Assembly (NCBI GenBank): GCA_017744515.1
Contig: JAGIBF010000007.1
Span: 1-64,000 of the forward strand
Direction of reading: 5' to 3'
Length of the DNA stretch: 64,000 bases
Source: Niastella sp.
GTDB lineage: Bacteria; Bacteroidota; Bacteroidia; Chitinophagales; Chitinophagaceae
Positions 18,501 to 26,360 of this stretch are shown piece by piece; position 1 is the first letter of the stretch; each line of letters starts with the position of its first letter. The notes beneath the pieces are model-generated. The model searched no databases. It had not been told where the DNA came from and saw only the letters and a program-made list of their open reading frames with translations. A program made the position numbers and the translations under genes.

Positions 18501-20361
18501 ACTTACCGGCTACTTCCACGCTATCCTTCAATAACCTGATCATTTTCAGATCAGCCTTGGTAATATTGGCGTCGAAGTTGAACTGCGGTATATCCTTGCT
18601 GAGGTCTACAAGCCCGATCATCTGGAATTGCAGGTTGGGATCATCCGATGTCAGCTCTCCATTGAAGAGGCGCTTGGCCACAGTTCCTTTTACGGTGATG
18701 TTTTGATAATTATAACCACTTACTTCCAGCGACTTGATCACGCCGTCCAGTTTTGCATTGAGGCTGTTAGCCTTCATGCCGATGCCATAAATGCCTCCGT
18801 TGAAACTGATCTTGCCGATCTGCGCCACATCCACAAAAGGACCCAGGTGGAAACTATCAGTCCTTAATTTACCGGAGTAAGTGGGCGCCCCTTTATCGGG
18901 AAACTTCATGTTGAGGTCACTCACAATGGTACCAAGATTGGTGCGGATGGTACCATAAGTAACGAAGTCGTTGATGAAGCCGGTGAAGTTGCCCCTGAAC
19001 TGCAGATACTCCAGTTTGTCTATACGTGGTTGTTGAACAGTCTTTAATTGGGGAACAATGGTAATGGCATCAGGATAAGTAGTCCTGAAATCGTTGGCCA
19101 CGAAATCGATGAAAGTATTGTTGATATCGGGCAGCCCCTTGATGCTGATGTTCCCGTTGAGGTAGGTATTCTTTCCAGCCTCGATGATCAGCTTGCGGGC
19201 GGTGAGGTTGTCTACAGGCCCTTTGATCTTTCCGCTGATACGTATCTTCTTTTTCCAGTTTTGCAGGGTAGGAGCAAAGAAAGCAATATCATCACTGTCC
19301 AGTTCAGCATCATCGAAGTCCCCCTCCAGACGTACCTTGGAAACGAAATCCCCCATGTCATCGAACGTATCGTAGTGCATGGCGAAGTAGTTGTTCAGGC
19401 GGCTGCGGTTGGTTTGCAGGTTCAGTGCATGGAATTCCATCGCCTCGGGATGCATCAGTACACTGGCATCGAGCCGCTTTACAACCAGCCCGCTGCGCTC
19501 CTTCGTGGTAAGGTGCATGCTCAGCGTAATGGAATCCTGCTTGAACGTTACCTGTTTGAAGTTGGCATTGATATCATTGAAGTTGATATGGCTGGCATCG
19601 AAGTGCGCTACCAGCGGATCATCCGATTGCCTGTCACTTTTAAAAGTCCCTTTTTTCAGTACAACCTCATTGATGCGGATGTCCCAGTTGCCGGGATTCC
19701 AGCGCAGATTCCTGGGATCATTCACAAAAGTCTGTTCCTTGTACTTGGGGCGCAGCGAATCAGGGCGCTTGCCTTCGTAGTTGTACAGCGCAAACAGCGG
19801 TTGGTCGATATTGAGCGTATTGATCCTGATCTGCCGCTGCTGCATGTCCAGCTTTTCCGCGTCGATGTCGAGATTCGCGAACTGCATGGTCATGTCCTCG
19901 CCGCGCCATCCGTCACGCTGCAGCACAGATACATTATCGAACTCCACTTTCTTCAGGTCGAGATTGATGCTCCCCTTTTTAGTCGTAGTGTCTTTGGGTC
20001 CGCTGAAATAGTCGGACAGGAAACGATAGTTCCAGATAGAATCCTGCCGCTGCAAATGGATCACAGCATCCTGGAGGCCAATGTATTTAAGCTCAATTTT
20101 ATCTTTGAAGAAGAACCAGTCGGTGATATTTACCTTGATGGCCCCGGCATAGAGAAGTGTGTCCTGCTGGTGATCCTTGATGAGTGTGCCTTCCAGTACC
20201 ATTTTGTTGAATAACGCAAAATCAACATGTTTGATCTGAACGGTAGTCTTGAGGTCTTTGGAGAGACGTTTGGTAACCTGGTGCACCAGCCAGTTTTGCA
20301 CGGGAGTTGTTTGGACGGCCAGCCAGGCCAGTAAGATCAGCGCGATCAGTACCAGCAGCAC
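15514..20361 (-). CDS. TamB-like translocation/assembly module protein (DUF490), very large
   Basis: Giant envelope protein of the AsmA/TamB superfamily, which bridges inner and outer membrane and helps outer-membrane assembly or lipid transport. Seen: one N-terminal membrane helix (LLVLIALILLAWLAVQTTPVQNWL), then more than 1400 residues of repetitive beta structure, and the TamB C-terminal domain (about 1150-1580) with RKPFTLRPNAGNYIQWQGDPYAANIKIDAEYEA-type strands. The acidic/Lys-rich tail after about 1580 is a low-complexity extension. The conventional start is a GTG at 20361, but the natural N-terminus RKFWKISRT is encoded just upstream, preceded only by a CTG (20391). Transcribed alone. 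Confidence 0.88.
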   Translation of the reverse strand: MLLVLIALILLAWLAVQTTPVQNWLVHQVTKRLSKDLKTTVQIKHVDFALFNKMVLEGTLIKDHQQDTLLYAGAIKVNITDWFFFKDKIELKYIGLQDAVIHLQRQDSIWNYRFLSDYFSGPKDTTTKKGSINLDLKKVEFDNVSVLQRDGWRGEDMTMQFANLDIDAEKLDMQQRQIRINTLNIDQPLFALYNYEGKRPDSLRPKYKEQTFVNDPRNLRWNPGNWDIRINEVVLKKGTFKSDRQSDDPLVAHFDASHINFNDINANFKQVTFKQDSITLSMHLTTKERSGLVVKRLDASVLMHPEAMEFHALNLQTNRSRLNNYFAMHYDTFDDMGDFVSKVRLEGDFDDAELDSDDIAFFAPTLQNWKKKIRISGKIKGPVDNLTARKLIIEAGKNTYLNGNISIKGLPDINNTFIDFVANDFRTTYPDAITIVPQLKTVQQPRIDKLEYLQFRGNFTGFINDFVTYGTIRTNLGTIVSDLNMKFPDKGAPTYSGKLRTDSFHLGPFVDVAQIGKISFNGGIYGIGMKANSLNAKLDGVIKSLEVSGYNYQNITVKGTVAKRLFNGELTSDDPNLQFQMIGLVDLSKDIPQFNFDANITKADLKMIRLLKDSVEVAGKFRFNFSGDNIDNFFGTARVYEASVFKKGKRISFDSLNVESKTMGTNKVITVLSNEFDAALVGQFSIRDLPIAFRTFLHKYYPSYIGEGRRPIQSDENFSFVVTTKKVDEYLDFFDKNLNGFNYSTVTGRINTKENLLDLNVEVPQFSYRNVAFYNVVLKGTGNLDSLKLENSIADVYINDSLHFPGSTINISSANDISDITLKTSASQTLNSANVVARVQTMPKGVRIVFNESHFDVNGKNWVIDKNGELVLSEELVTADGVKIYSGDQEILVTTQPSDIGNTNDIKVDLKKINIGDFAPYATKAARLEGLLNATVDIMNPFGKIQVDMTGEAEQFRFENDSLGKIQLNANYNQRTGAINFAALSDNKDYVFDVKGIYNLLDSTNSKVPLDITGNFKDTKIDILEKYLSGVFKDITGFATGQLRITGPTDKLQYLGKVQLRDGTLRVNYTNVLYKIPSASFDFKEGMINFGSFSIKDEYGNTGTVSRGILKHQGFDDLDFDFAMNTNKLLVLATNNTGKDPFFGTVFAKVNMTLKDRLEDMKMDIRGEPADSSKLYIRSGGSQQSGETDYIRWKVYGREMQQVRAFNESNLSVTLDVTANNYINMYVILDELTGDVIQAVGHGNLKMKAGSDGDFSIIGRYDIDRGNYNFNFQSLLRKPFTLRPNAGNYIQWQGDPYAANIKIDAEYEAENVRFSDLGLDAFSLQSGAAASSGINNNVRKYRGKVIVVATLKNKLMQPDISFQIELPQGSSLKNDADALAILQRIQNDENELNKQVAFLIVFNSFGPLSTSSNQGALANLAFEGVVINSISGVLSNALSRQFSNIFQTIFNDKSIKVNFNAQMYSGSNFIDNVNQNKLNIDRTNLNFNIGKSFLNERLTFTFGSALDFGLSSQQVQATQNLQFLPDITAEWKMRADGKVVLTFFYRDSYNYMSGVGARQNRSGASISYRHDFERLGDIFRNDRRRREKAEQKQKEKDSTNVSASDSTRNDTVGNK

Positions 20362-20579
20362 GGTCCGGGATATTTTCCAAAACTTTCTCAGGCTACGTTA
20401 TTCGGGTGTAAAATTAGGTAATCCCCCTTGTTGAGCAAATTCAGTACCAATGAATTGACAGGCGGTTGATAAATTTCAGCTTTAGGAGGGGATTAACAGT
20501 CCGAAGCCGGAATGTTGATAAGTTGAAAGGTTGACGTGGGCAAACAGGCAATAATGCTTCCCAATGTTGGAGAGCTGTT

Positions 20580-21140
20580 TTACTTCAGTTGATTATTCGC
20601 CGGGTCTTTTATACCATCCATGGCGTTGTATTCGGCTGATTTCCCGGGCTCTATCGAGAGGCTTTTCCACGCCTGGTCCTTGATCATCCGACCTATATAA
20701 ACTATTTGCCCTACGTGATAAGGGTAGTGGGCCAATTGCCGGTTGATGGCATCGATAACGATGAGCGGATCGCGGCGGATAGTGATGGTCTTTAAAAGAT
20801 CTTCTTCTGTTAATGATTCAAGAGCCCCAAGAAAACAGGCCCAGCCTTCTTCCCATAGTTGAAGCAAGTGAGTACGTTTGTGGGGAAATACGCCAAATTC
20901 TTCATCCCGCTTGCGCCATTCCTTTTCACCGTCTTCAGTAAGAAAGTTGGTCCAACGGCTCAGCATATTGCCGTGAAGATGTTGTATGATAATGGCGATA
21001 CTATTCGAAGCGGCATTAGGCTGATACAGAAAATCCTCATCATGCTGCAATTGCTCAAAAGTTCTTTCACCCAATGTCTTGTAATAACGCAGGCGTTTAA
21101 TAGTGCAGGCGAGGTATTCTTTGCCGAATGAGTTAGCCAT
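20580..21140 (-). CDS. DinB-like protein, DUF1572 family
   Basis: Small four-helix protein of the DinB/DUF1572 group, often a metal-dependent thiol transferase or of unknown activity. Seen: HLHGNMLSRW at about residues 52-61, and a conserved AHYPYHVGQIVYIGRM near 136-151; the His residues are the usual metal ligands. 186 residues, normal for the family. No signal peptide. It stands 85 bases upstream of the gamma-glutamyltransferase stop on the same strand and is probably a separate unit, because ggt has its own promoter box. Physiological role unknown. Confidence 0.8.
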   Translation of the reverse strand: MANSFGKEYLACTIKRLRYYKTLGERTFEQLQHDEDFLYQPNAASNSIAIIIQHLHGNMLSRWTNFLTEDGEKEWRKRDEEFGVFPHKRTHLLQLWEEGWACFLGALESLTEEDLLKTITIRRDPLIVIDAINRQLAHYPYHVGQIVYIGRMIKDQAWKSLSIEPGKSAEYNAMDGIKDPANNQLK

Positions 21141-21202
21141 AATAATCGCTTTGTTGTAAAATTAAGCAGCTAATAGCTAAAGCACATCACCAGTTTTGGT
21201 AG

Positions 21203-21225
21203 TTGTGCAAGGAGTGCTTGCACAA
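21203..21225 (-). terminator. Perfect hairpin directly after ggt
   Basis: Arms TTGTGCAAG and CTTGCACAA with a 5-nt loop abut the ggt stop codon. No T run follows, so it may stabilise the mRNA end or terminate weakly. Confidence 0.5.
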
Positions 21226-22938
21226 TTAATATCCCGCCGCATGATCATCACCACGCTTATCGCCCACGGCTTCAAAGCTACCATCGGGTAAGATGCGTAT
21301 CACTTCTGTGCGACCGATAGCGCCACGCACGGTGATCTTATACCCCATCTGCTGCAACTGGTCGCGTACTGCCTGCGGGAAATCCCTTTCTACTGCGATC
21401 TCATCGGGCAGCCACTGGTGGTGAAATTTGGGTTTGTTCACCGCATCGTCGGCGTTCATGTCAAACTCCAGTACGTTCACCAATGTCTGGAACACAGAAG
21501 TAGTGATGGTGGTGCCGCCGGGCGTACCCACCACGAGATAGGGTTTCCCATTCTTTAATACGATTGTAGGTGTCATCGAGCTCAGCATACGTTTGCCGGG
21601 CACAATGGCGTTGGCATCGCCACCTACGGCGCCATACATATTGGGCACACCGGGCTTTACACTGAAGTCGTCCATCTCATTATTAAGCAGGAAACCGGCA
21701 CCCCCTACAACAGTCTTGCTGCCATAGCCGCCATTCAGTGTGGTGGTTACGGCTACTGCATTACCATCCTTGTCATAAGTGCTGAGGTGAGTGGTTTCTT
21801 CACTTTCAGGAATGATGCCTGCCTGTATAGCGGCACTGGTACCCGCTTTGGAAGGATTGTAATCCTTCATGCGGTCTTTGGCATATAGATCACTGGTGAG
21901 TGTTTTCACCGGCACTTTAAAGAAGTCCACATCACCAAGGAACTTGGCCCTGTCCGCATACGCTCTGCGCTCCACTTCGGTCATCAGCTGCACGGATTGC
22001 ACAGTTTGGAAGCCGTAGCTTTTGATCCCTTTGTCTTCTATCATTTTCATCATCATGGGCAGCAACACGCCGCCACTGCTGGGCAATGGCATTGTAACAA
22101 TGTTGTATCCCTTATAATCGAATGTAGAAGGTTGTCTTTCTTTAGCGGTATAGTTTTTCAGGTCATCATAACTGATGATGCCTTTGCCCCGCTGCATCTC
22201 TTCTACGATGAGGCGGGCAGTTTCTCCTTCATAGAACCCTGCCTGGCCTTTATCGCGCATGCGCTTCAGGGTATTGGCCAGGTCTTTCTGTACGAGGGTA
22301 TCGCCGGCTTTCCAGGGCGTTTCTTTTACAAAAGCGGGCGTTACGGTGTTGTATTTGACAAATGATGCCCGGCTGCGATTAAGGTCGCCGGCTTCGTCGG
22401 CAGTGATCACATATCCTTTTTCAGCGAGGTCGATGGCTGGTTGCACCAGTGTTTTAAAAGGCAGCTTGCCGTATTTGGCGGCAGCGAATAATCCGGCTAC
22501 CGTGCCTGGTACGCCGGCGGCCAGGTGGCCATTGATACTGAGAGAAGTAATGGCGTTACCGTCCTTATCGAGGTACATATCACGGTGAGCGCTGCCCGGT
22601 GCTTTCTCGCGGTAGTCGAGCGTTACATTATTGCCATTGGCCAGGTGGGCTACCATAAAGCCACCACCGCCGATGTTACCTGCAGCAGGGTATACTACCG
22701 CCAGCGCCAGTTGGGTGGCGATGGCTGCGTCGATGGCATTACCACCCTGCTTCAGCATGGCAAGGCCCACTTCGCTGGCGAGCGGATGGGCTGAAACAAC
22801 GGCGCCATGTGTACCAGTTACCTTCTTCTTTATAGTGTATTGGTAAGGGTTGACCTGCCTGCCAACAATCGATTTGTTGCCTGAACAGGCCTGCAAGAAC
22901 AGTGCTACCAGTAATATATAAGTGATGTTTTTCCTCAT
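21226..22938 (-). CDS. ggt: Gamma-glutamyltransferase, lipoprotein
   Basis: Cleaves gamma-glutamyl bonds of glutathione and related compounds, acting as an autoprocessed N-terminal-nucleophile heterodimer. Seen: lipobox LQAC (Cys18), HPLASEVGLAMLKQGGNAIDAA near residue 51, and the processing site with the nucleophile Thr382 in TTHLSTYDKDGNAVAVT. Oxyanion-loop region GGAGFLLNNEMDDFS and a Gly-rich SSMTPTIVLKNGKP follow. 570 residues, complete. The lipid anchor suggests a periplasmic role, recovering amino acids from extracellular peptides. It is divergent from a TonB receptor. Confidence 0.95.
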   Translation of the reverse strand: MRKNITYILLVALFLQACSGNKSIVGRQVNPYQYTIKKKVTGTHGAVVSAHPLASEVGLAMLKQGGNAIDAAIATQLALAVVYPAAGNIGGGGFMVAHLANGNNVTLDYREKAPGSAHRDMYLDKDGNAITSLSINGHLAAGVPGTVAGLFAAAKYGKLPFKTLVQPAIDLAEKGYVITADEAGDLNRSRASFVKYNTVTPAFVKETPWKAGDTLVQKDLANTLKRMRDKGQAGFYEGETARLIVEEMQRGKGIISYDDLKNYTAKERQPSTFDYKGYNIVTMPLPSSGGVLLPMMMKMIEDKGIKSYGFQTVQSVQLMTEVERRAYADRAKFLGDVDFFKVPVKTLTSDLYAKDRMKDYNPSKAGTSAAIQAGIIPESEETTHLSTYDKDGNAVAVTTTLNGGYGSKTVVGGAGFLLNNEMDDFSVKPGVPNMYGAVGGDANAIVPGKRMLSSMTPTIVLKNGKPYLVVGTPGGTTITTSVFQTLVNVLEFDMNADDAVNKPKFHHQWLPDEIAVERDFPQAVRDQLQQMGYKITVRGAIGRTEVIRILPDGSFEAVGDKRGDDHAAGY

Positions 22939-22970
22939 ATAACGTTTTTTCGGTTGGGGCGTAAAATTAC

Positions 22971-22978
22971 CAAAGCTA
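22971..22978 (-). promoter_or_regulatory. -7 box (TAGCTTTG) of ggt
   Basis: Perfect TAnnTTTG on the minus strand, 33 bases upstream of the ggt ATG. A -33 TTG at correct spacing is not obvious. Confidence 0.5.
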
Positions 22979-23060
22979 ATTCAATAAAATATTTTAACTT
23001 ACGTATAATCAAATGCCAAGGCCGCGGGGCCGCACATTAAACCAAACTGGACACAAGTTT

Positions 23061-26000
23061 ATGAGAAAATTCATTTACCCGATCTACGGGGTGGGTGTTC
23101 TTGCATTCCTGTTACTCACCTTCCTATGTTCTTCAGCTCAAATTACCACCGGTACTATTAAGGGAATTGTTAAAGATGCCAAAGGCAATCCGCTCAGTGG
23201 CGCTTCCGTGGCTATTGAAGGCCAACGGGGTGGCACGGTCACGGATGCGGCCGGCAATTATTCATTACGCGTAGCACCCGGTACCCACACGCTCGTTATC
23301 AGTTTTGTAGGTCAGGGCACCCAGCGCTTCCAGGTTACGGTAGCTGCTGGTAGCACGGCCGAACAAAACGCAGACCTGAAAGAGGAGATCACCGACCTCA
23401 GTGGCAGTGTGGTGGTCATCGGTTCACGTTCGCGCCAGCCGCGCAGCAAGCTCACCACCACTGTGCCCGTGGATGTGATCAACGCCCGGGAAATAAAACA
23501 GTTTGCCCAGACTGACATTACCCAGTTGCTGACCCATGTGGCCCCTTCCTTTCAATCCGCCCGTCAAACGATCTCCGATGGTACCGACCATATCGACCCG
23601 GCCGGTTTGCGTGGCTTAGGCCCCGATCAAACGTTGGTGTTGGTAAATGGCAAACGCAGGCATACCACTGCACTGGTCAATATTAATGGTACAGTTGGGC
23701 GCGGCTCCGTAGGTACCGACCTCAACGCGATTCCTGCTGCTGCCATCGAACGCATTGAAGTGTTGCGCGATGGCGCTGCGGCACAATATGGATCAGATGC
23801 CATTGCGGGAGTGATCAACGTAGTATTGAAGAAAAGCTTCAGGGGCATTACTGTTTCCGGGTTTGCTGGTGAAAACATTACCACGATGCCGTACGGCGAA
23901 GGAGTGAATATTACCGATGGCCTCAATAGACAGATCGATGTAAGCGCAGGCATTGGCTGGAAGAATGGAGCCTATATCACGGCCAGCGGCCAGTGGTTGA
24001 AACGTGACGGCAGCAACCGTAGCGGGCTCGATAACATACCTTTGTTCTATCATGGCAATGCAGGCGCTTTTCCGCCTGCCGCCGCTATCCCGCCGGGTGT
24101 TCATCCCACGGATTATTACCGTTGGCTGATGGACCAGGACCGGGCAATGGTGGCCCAGCGCAAATATGACCGTCACAATATTGTAGCAGGTAATTCCTCT
24201 TCCGATAATATCGGCGCTTTCGTCAATGCGGGTTTGCCCATCAGCGATAAGGTAGAAGTTTATCTTACTTCAGGAAGGTCCCACAGAACCGGCGCCGCCA
24301 GTGGCTTCAGCCGCAATCCCAACTCCTGGAGCCAGCAACCGGTGTTGGCCAATGGGCAACGATATTACTACGATGGCTTCCTGCCCCAGATACATACCAC
24401 AATCAATGATGTTTCACTGATAGCCGGAGTAAAAGCTGATCTGGGCGCCTGGGCGCTCGACATCAGCAATACGATTGGCCGTAATTCTATCCGGTACGAT
24501 ATTAAAAATACCGGCAACGCTTCATTGCCTGCTTCCGATAATGTACAAACAGAGTTCTATGCAGGTAAACTATCCTTTCTGCAAAACACGGTAAACGCCG
24601 ATCTCAACCGGCAGTTCAATATTGGCGCCGGTAAAACCCTCAGCTTCGCGGTAGGTGGAGAGTATCGCTATGAAAAGTACCGTATCGAACAGGGTGAATT
24701 GAATTCCTGGCAGGACACTTCTACGAGTGGCAGAAGGTTTCAACCCGATCCGGTGCCTTCTTATCCTGGCTCTGCTTTAGTATACACGCCACCAGGCGGC
24801 CCCGCAGTGCCGGGTGCACAGGTGTTCCCGGGTTTCAGACCATCCGATTCCACCAAAGCCCACCGTAATATTTATGCCCTCTATGCCGATGCCGAACTGC
24901 AAGGCGATAAGTTTACACTGGGCGCTGCTGCCCGTTATGAAACATATAAGGAATTGGGCGTAAGCTACGATAACATCAGCGGTAAGATCACAGGCCGCTA
25001 TGAGATCAACAAGAATATCGCCGTTCGCGGTTCTGTAAGCACTGGCTTCCGCGCGCCTTCGCTGCACCAGCGCTATTTTCAGAACACGTCCACGCAATTT
25101 GTCGGCGGATTACCTTCGCAGGCGCTTACGGCCAACAACTACAATCCGGTGGTACGGAATGCTTTTGGTGTTAAAGAACTGAAGCCTGAAACATCTACAA
25201 GCTTTTCTGCTGGTGTGGTGGGCACAGTGGGCAATCATCTTACGTTCACGGTAGATGCCTATTTTATCAAGATAGATGACCGCATTGTATTGTCTACCCA
25301 GTTCAGCCGCAGCAATACAATTGTGGATTCGATCATGCGGCAGCACAATGTGCCAGCTTCGGTGAATGCCCTGCAGTTCTGGACCAATGCCATCAATACC
25401 GAAACAAAAGGTATCGATGTAGTTGTGACAGAACGGTTCAAGATAGGCAAGGGGAATGCCAGCCTATCAGTAGCTGCCAACTTCAATGAGAATACGGTAG
25501 TAGGAGGTTTGAACACGAACTCTGTGATCGACGATCCCAAAGTAAATCCCAGTTGGGGCAATCCCGCTGCCAATCCGGCCAATGACCTCAGCACAGGCCT
25601 GTTCGATCGTCAGCAACGCTCCCGCATCGAAGTAGCACAACCCAGGAGCAAGATCAATATCACCTTCAGCTACGACCTGCCCAAGTGGAATTTCCTGGCG
25701 CGCACAGTTCGCTTTGGCAAAGTAGAGTATATACACAACTTGGATCCTAATGCTAAAAATCCGGTGAGTGGTGCTTATTTCAATGATGTAGCTGTGGGTA
25801 CCGACCAAACTTTCGATGCGAAGTGGAGCACTGATGTGGTGGTGACTTACAAAGTAACGCCCGGCATCGCAGTATCTGTAGGCGCCAACAATTTGTTTGA
25901 TGTATATCCCGACAGGATCTTCATCGATCCACGCAATGATCCATCTGCTTATTATGCCACGCCTGTTACCACGGGCGCCAATAAAACCACCGGCGGCTAC

Positions 26001-26147
26001 AATGCATCCCGGGATGCATCCAACAGAGGACGCTTCCTGTTTACCGCCAACCAGTTTGGCTTTAATGGCCGCTTCCTCTTTGCCCGGCTCAACCTCGACG
26101 TGTTTGAGCTCACTAAAACGATCAAAAAGGCGCTGCCTAAAAAATAA
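23061..26147 (+). CDS. TonB-dependent receptor (siderophore/vitamin-type plug)
   Basis: Outer-membrane active transporter. Seen: signal peptide MRKFIYPIYGVGVLAFLLLTFLCSSAQ, carboxypeptidase-regulatory-like domain (TIKGIVKDAKGNPLSGASVAI) to about residue 115, and a well-conserved plug (LRGLGPDQTLVLVNGKRRHTT, IERIEVLRDGAAAQYGSDAIAGVINVVLKK), then a 22-strand-type barrel with the typical GFRAPSLHQRYF and a terminal Phe/Leu-rich strand. ATG 23061 is preferred over an in-frame Met at 23013 because the signal peptide begins there. About 1028 residues. Plug sequence is closest to iron-complex or cobalamin-type receptors rather than SusC. Divergent from ggt. Confidence 0.9.
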   Translation: MRKFIYPIYGVGVLAFLLLTFLCSSAQITTGTIKGIVKDAKGNPLSGASVAIEGQRGGTVTDAAGNYSLRVAPGTHTLVISFVGQGTQRFQVTVAAGSTAEQNADLKEEITDLSGSVVVIGSRSRQPRSKLTTTVPVDVINAREIKQFAQTDITQLLTHVAPSFQSARQTISDGTDHIDPAGLRGLGPDQTLVLVNGKRRHTTALVNINGTVGRGSVGTDLNAIPAAAIERIEVLRDGAAAQYGSDAIAGVINVVLKKSFRGITVSGFAGENITTMPYGEGVNITDGLNRQIDVSAGIGWKNGAYITASGQWLKRDGSNRSGLDNIPLFYHGNAGAFPPAAAIPPGVHPTDYYRWLMDQDRAMVAQRKYDRHNIVAGNSSSDNIGAFVNAGLPISDKVEVYLTSGRSHRTGAASGFSRNPNSWSQQPVLANGQRYYYDGFLPQIHTTINDVSLIAGVKADLGAWALDISNTIGRNSIRYDIKNTGNASLPASDNVQTEFYAGKLSFLQNTVNADLNRQFNIGAGKTLSFAVGGEYRYEKYRIEQGELNSWQDTSTSGRRFQPDPVPSYPGSALVYTPPGGPAVPGAQVFPGFRPSDSTKAHRNIYALYADAELQGDKFTLGAAARYETYKELGVSYDNISGKITGRYEINKNIAVRGSVSTGFRAPSLHQRYFQNTSTQFVGGLPSQALTANNYNPVVRNAFGVKELKPETSTSFSAGVVGTVGNHLTFTVDAYFIKIDDRIVLSTQFSRSNTIVDSIMRQHNVPASVNALQFWTNAINTETKGIDVVVTERFKIGKGNASLSVAANFNENTVVGGLNTNSVIDDPKVNPSWGNPAANPANDLSTGLFDRQQRSRIEVAQPRSKINITFSYDLPKWNFLARTVRFGKVEYIHNLDPNAKNPVSGAYFNDVAVGTDQTFDAKWSTDVVVTYKVTPGIAVSVGANNLFDVYPDRIFIDPRNDPSAYYATPVTTGANKTTGGYNASRDASNRGRFLFTANQFGFNGRFLFARLNLDVFELTKTIKKALPKK

Positions 26148-26188
26148 GTTAAGTACGCTCTATATTACAGTCACATGAGGAATCTCAG

Positions 26189-26216
26189 GGGCTTTCCGGC
26201 AACGGAAGGCCCTTTT
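26189..26216 (+). terminator. Rho-independent terminator of the third TonB receptor
   Basis: Arms GGGCTTTCCG and CGGAAGGCCC (one G-T pair), 4-nt loop, then TTTT. It lies 42 bases after the stop. Confidence 0.8.
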
Positions 26217-26283
26217 CTTTGTTATAGCTTCAAGCCGCGAGGTACAAACCTGGTAACGTGTTACAAGTTGCGAAGAACAGCCA

Positions 26284-26318
26284 CTCCTGTATTCTGTATT
26301 CTGAATTCTGTATTCTAA
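26284..26318. repeat. ATTCTG-word repeat
   Basis: Runs of TATTCTG/GAATTCTG words. The 19-mer starting CTCCTGTATTCTG (26284-26302) is found again exactly at 55754-55772, beside the four-helix-bundle cassette. Confidence 0.7.
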
Positions 26319-26360
26319 ACTCGAATTTCCTTATTTTCATGGCTTATATACTGACATATC

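Noticed and set aside
19048-20214. 388-codon plus-strand open frame
   Set aside because: It is antisense to the TamB-like gene, lacks any domain or hydrophobic pattern, and is a composition shadow of that gene.
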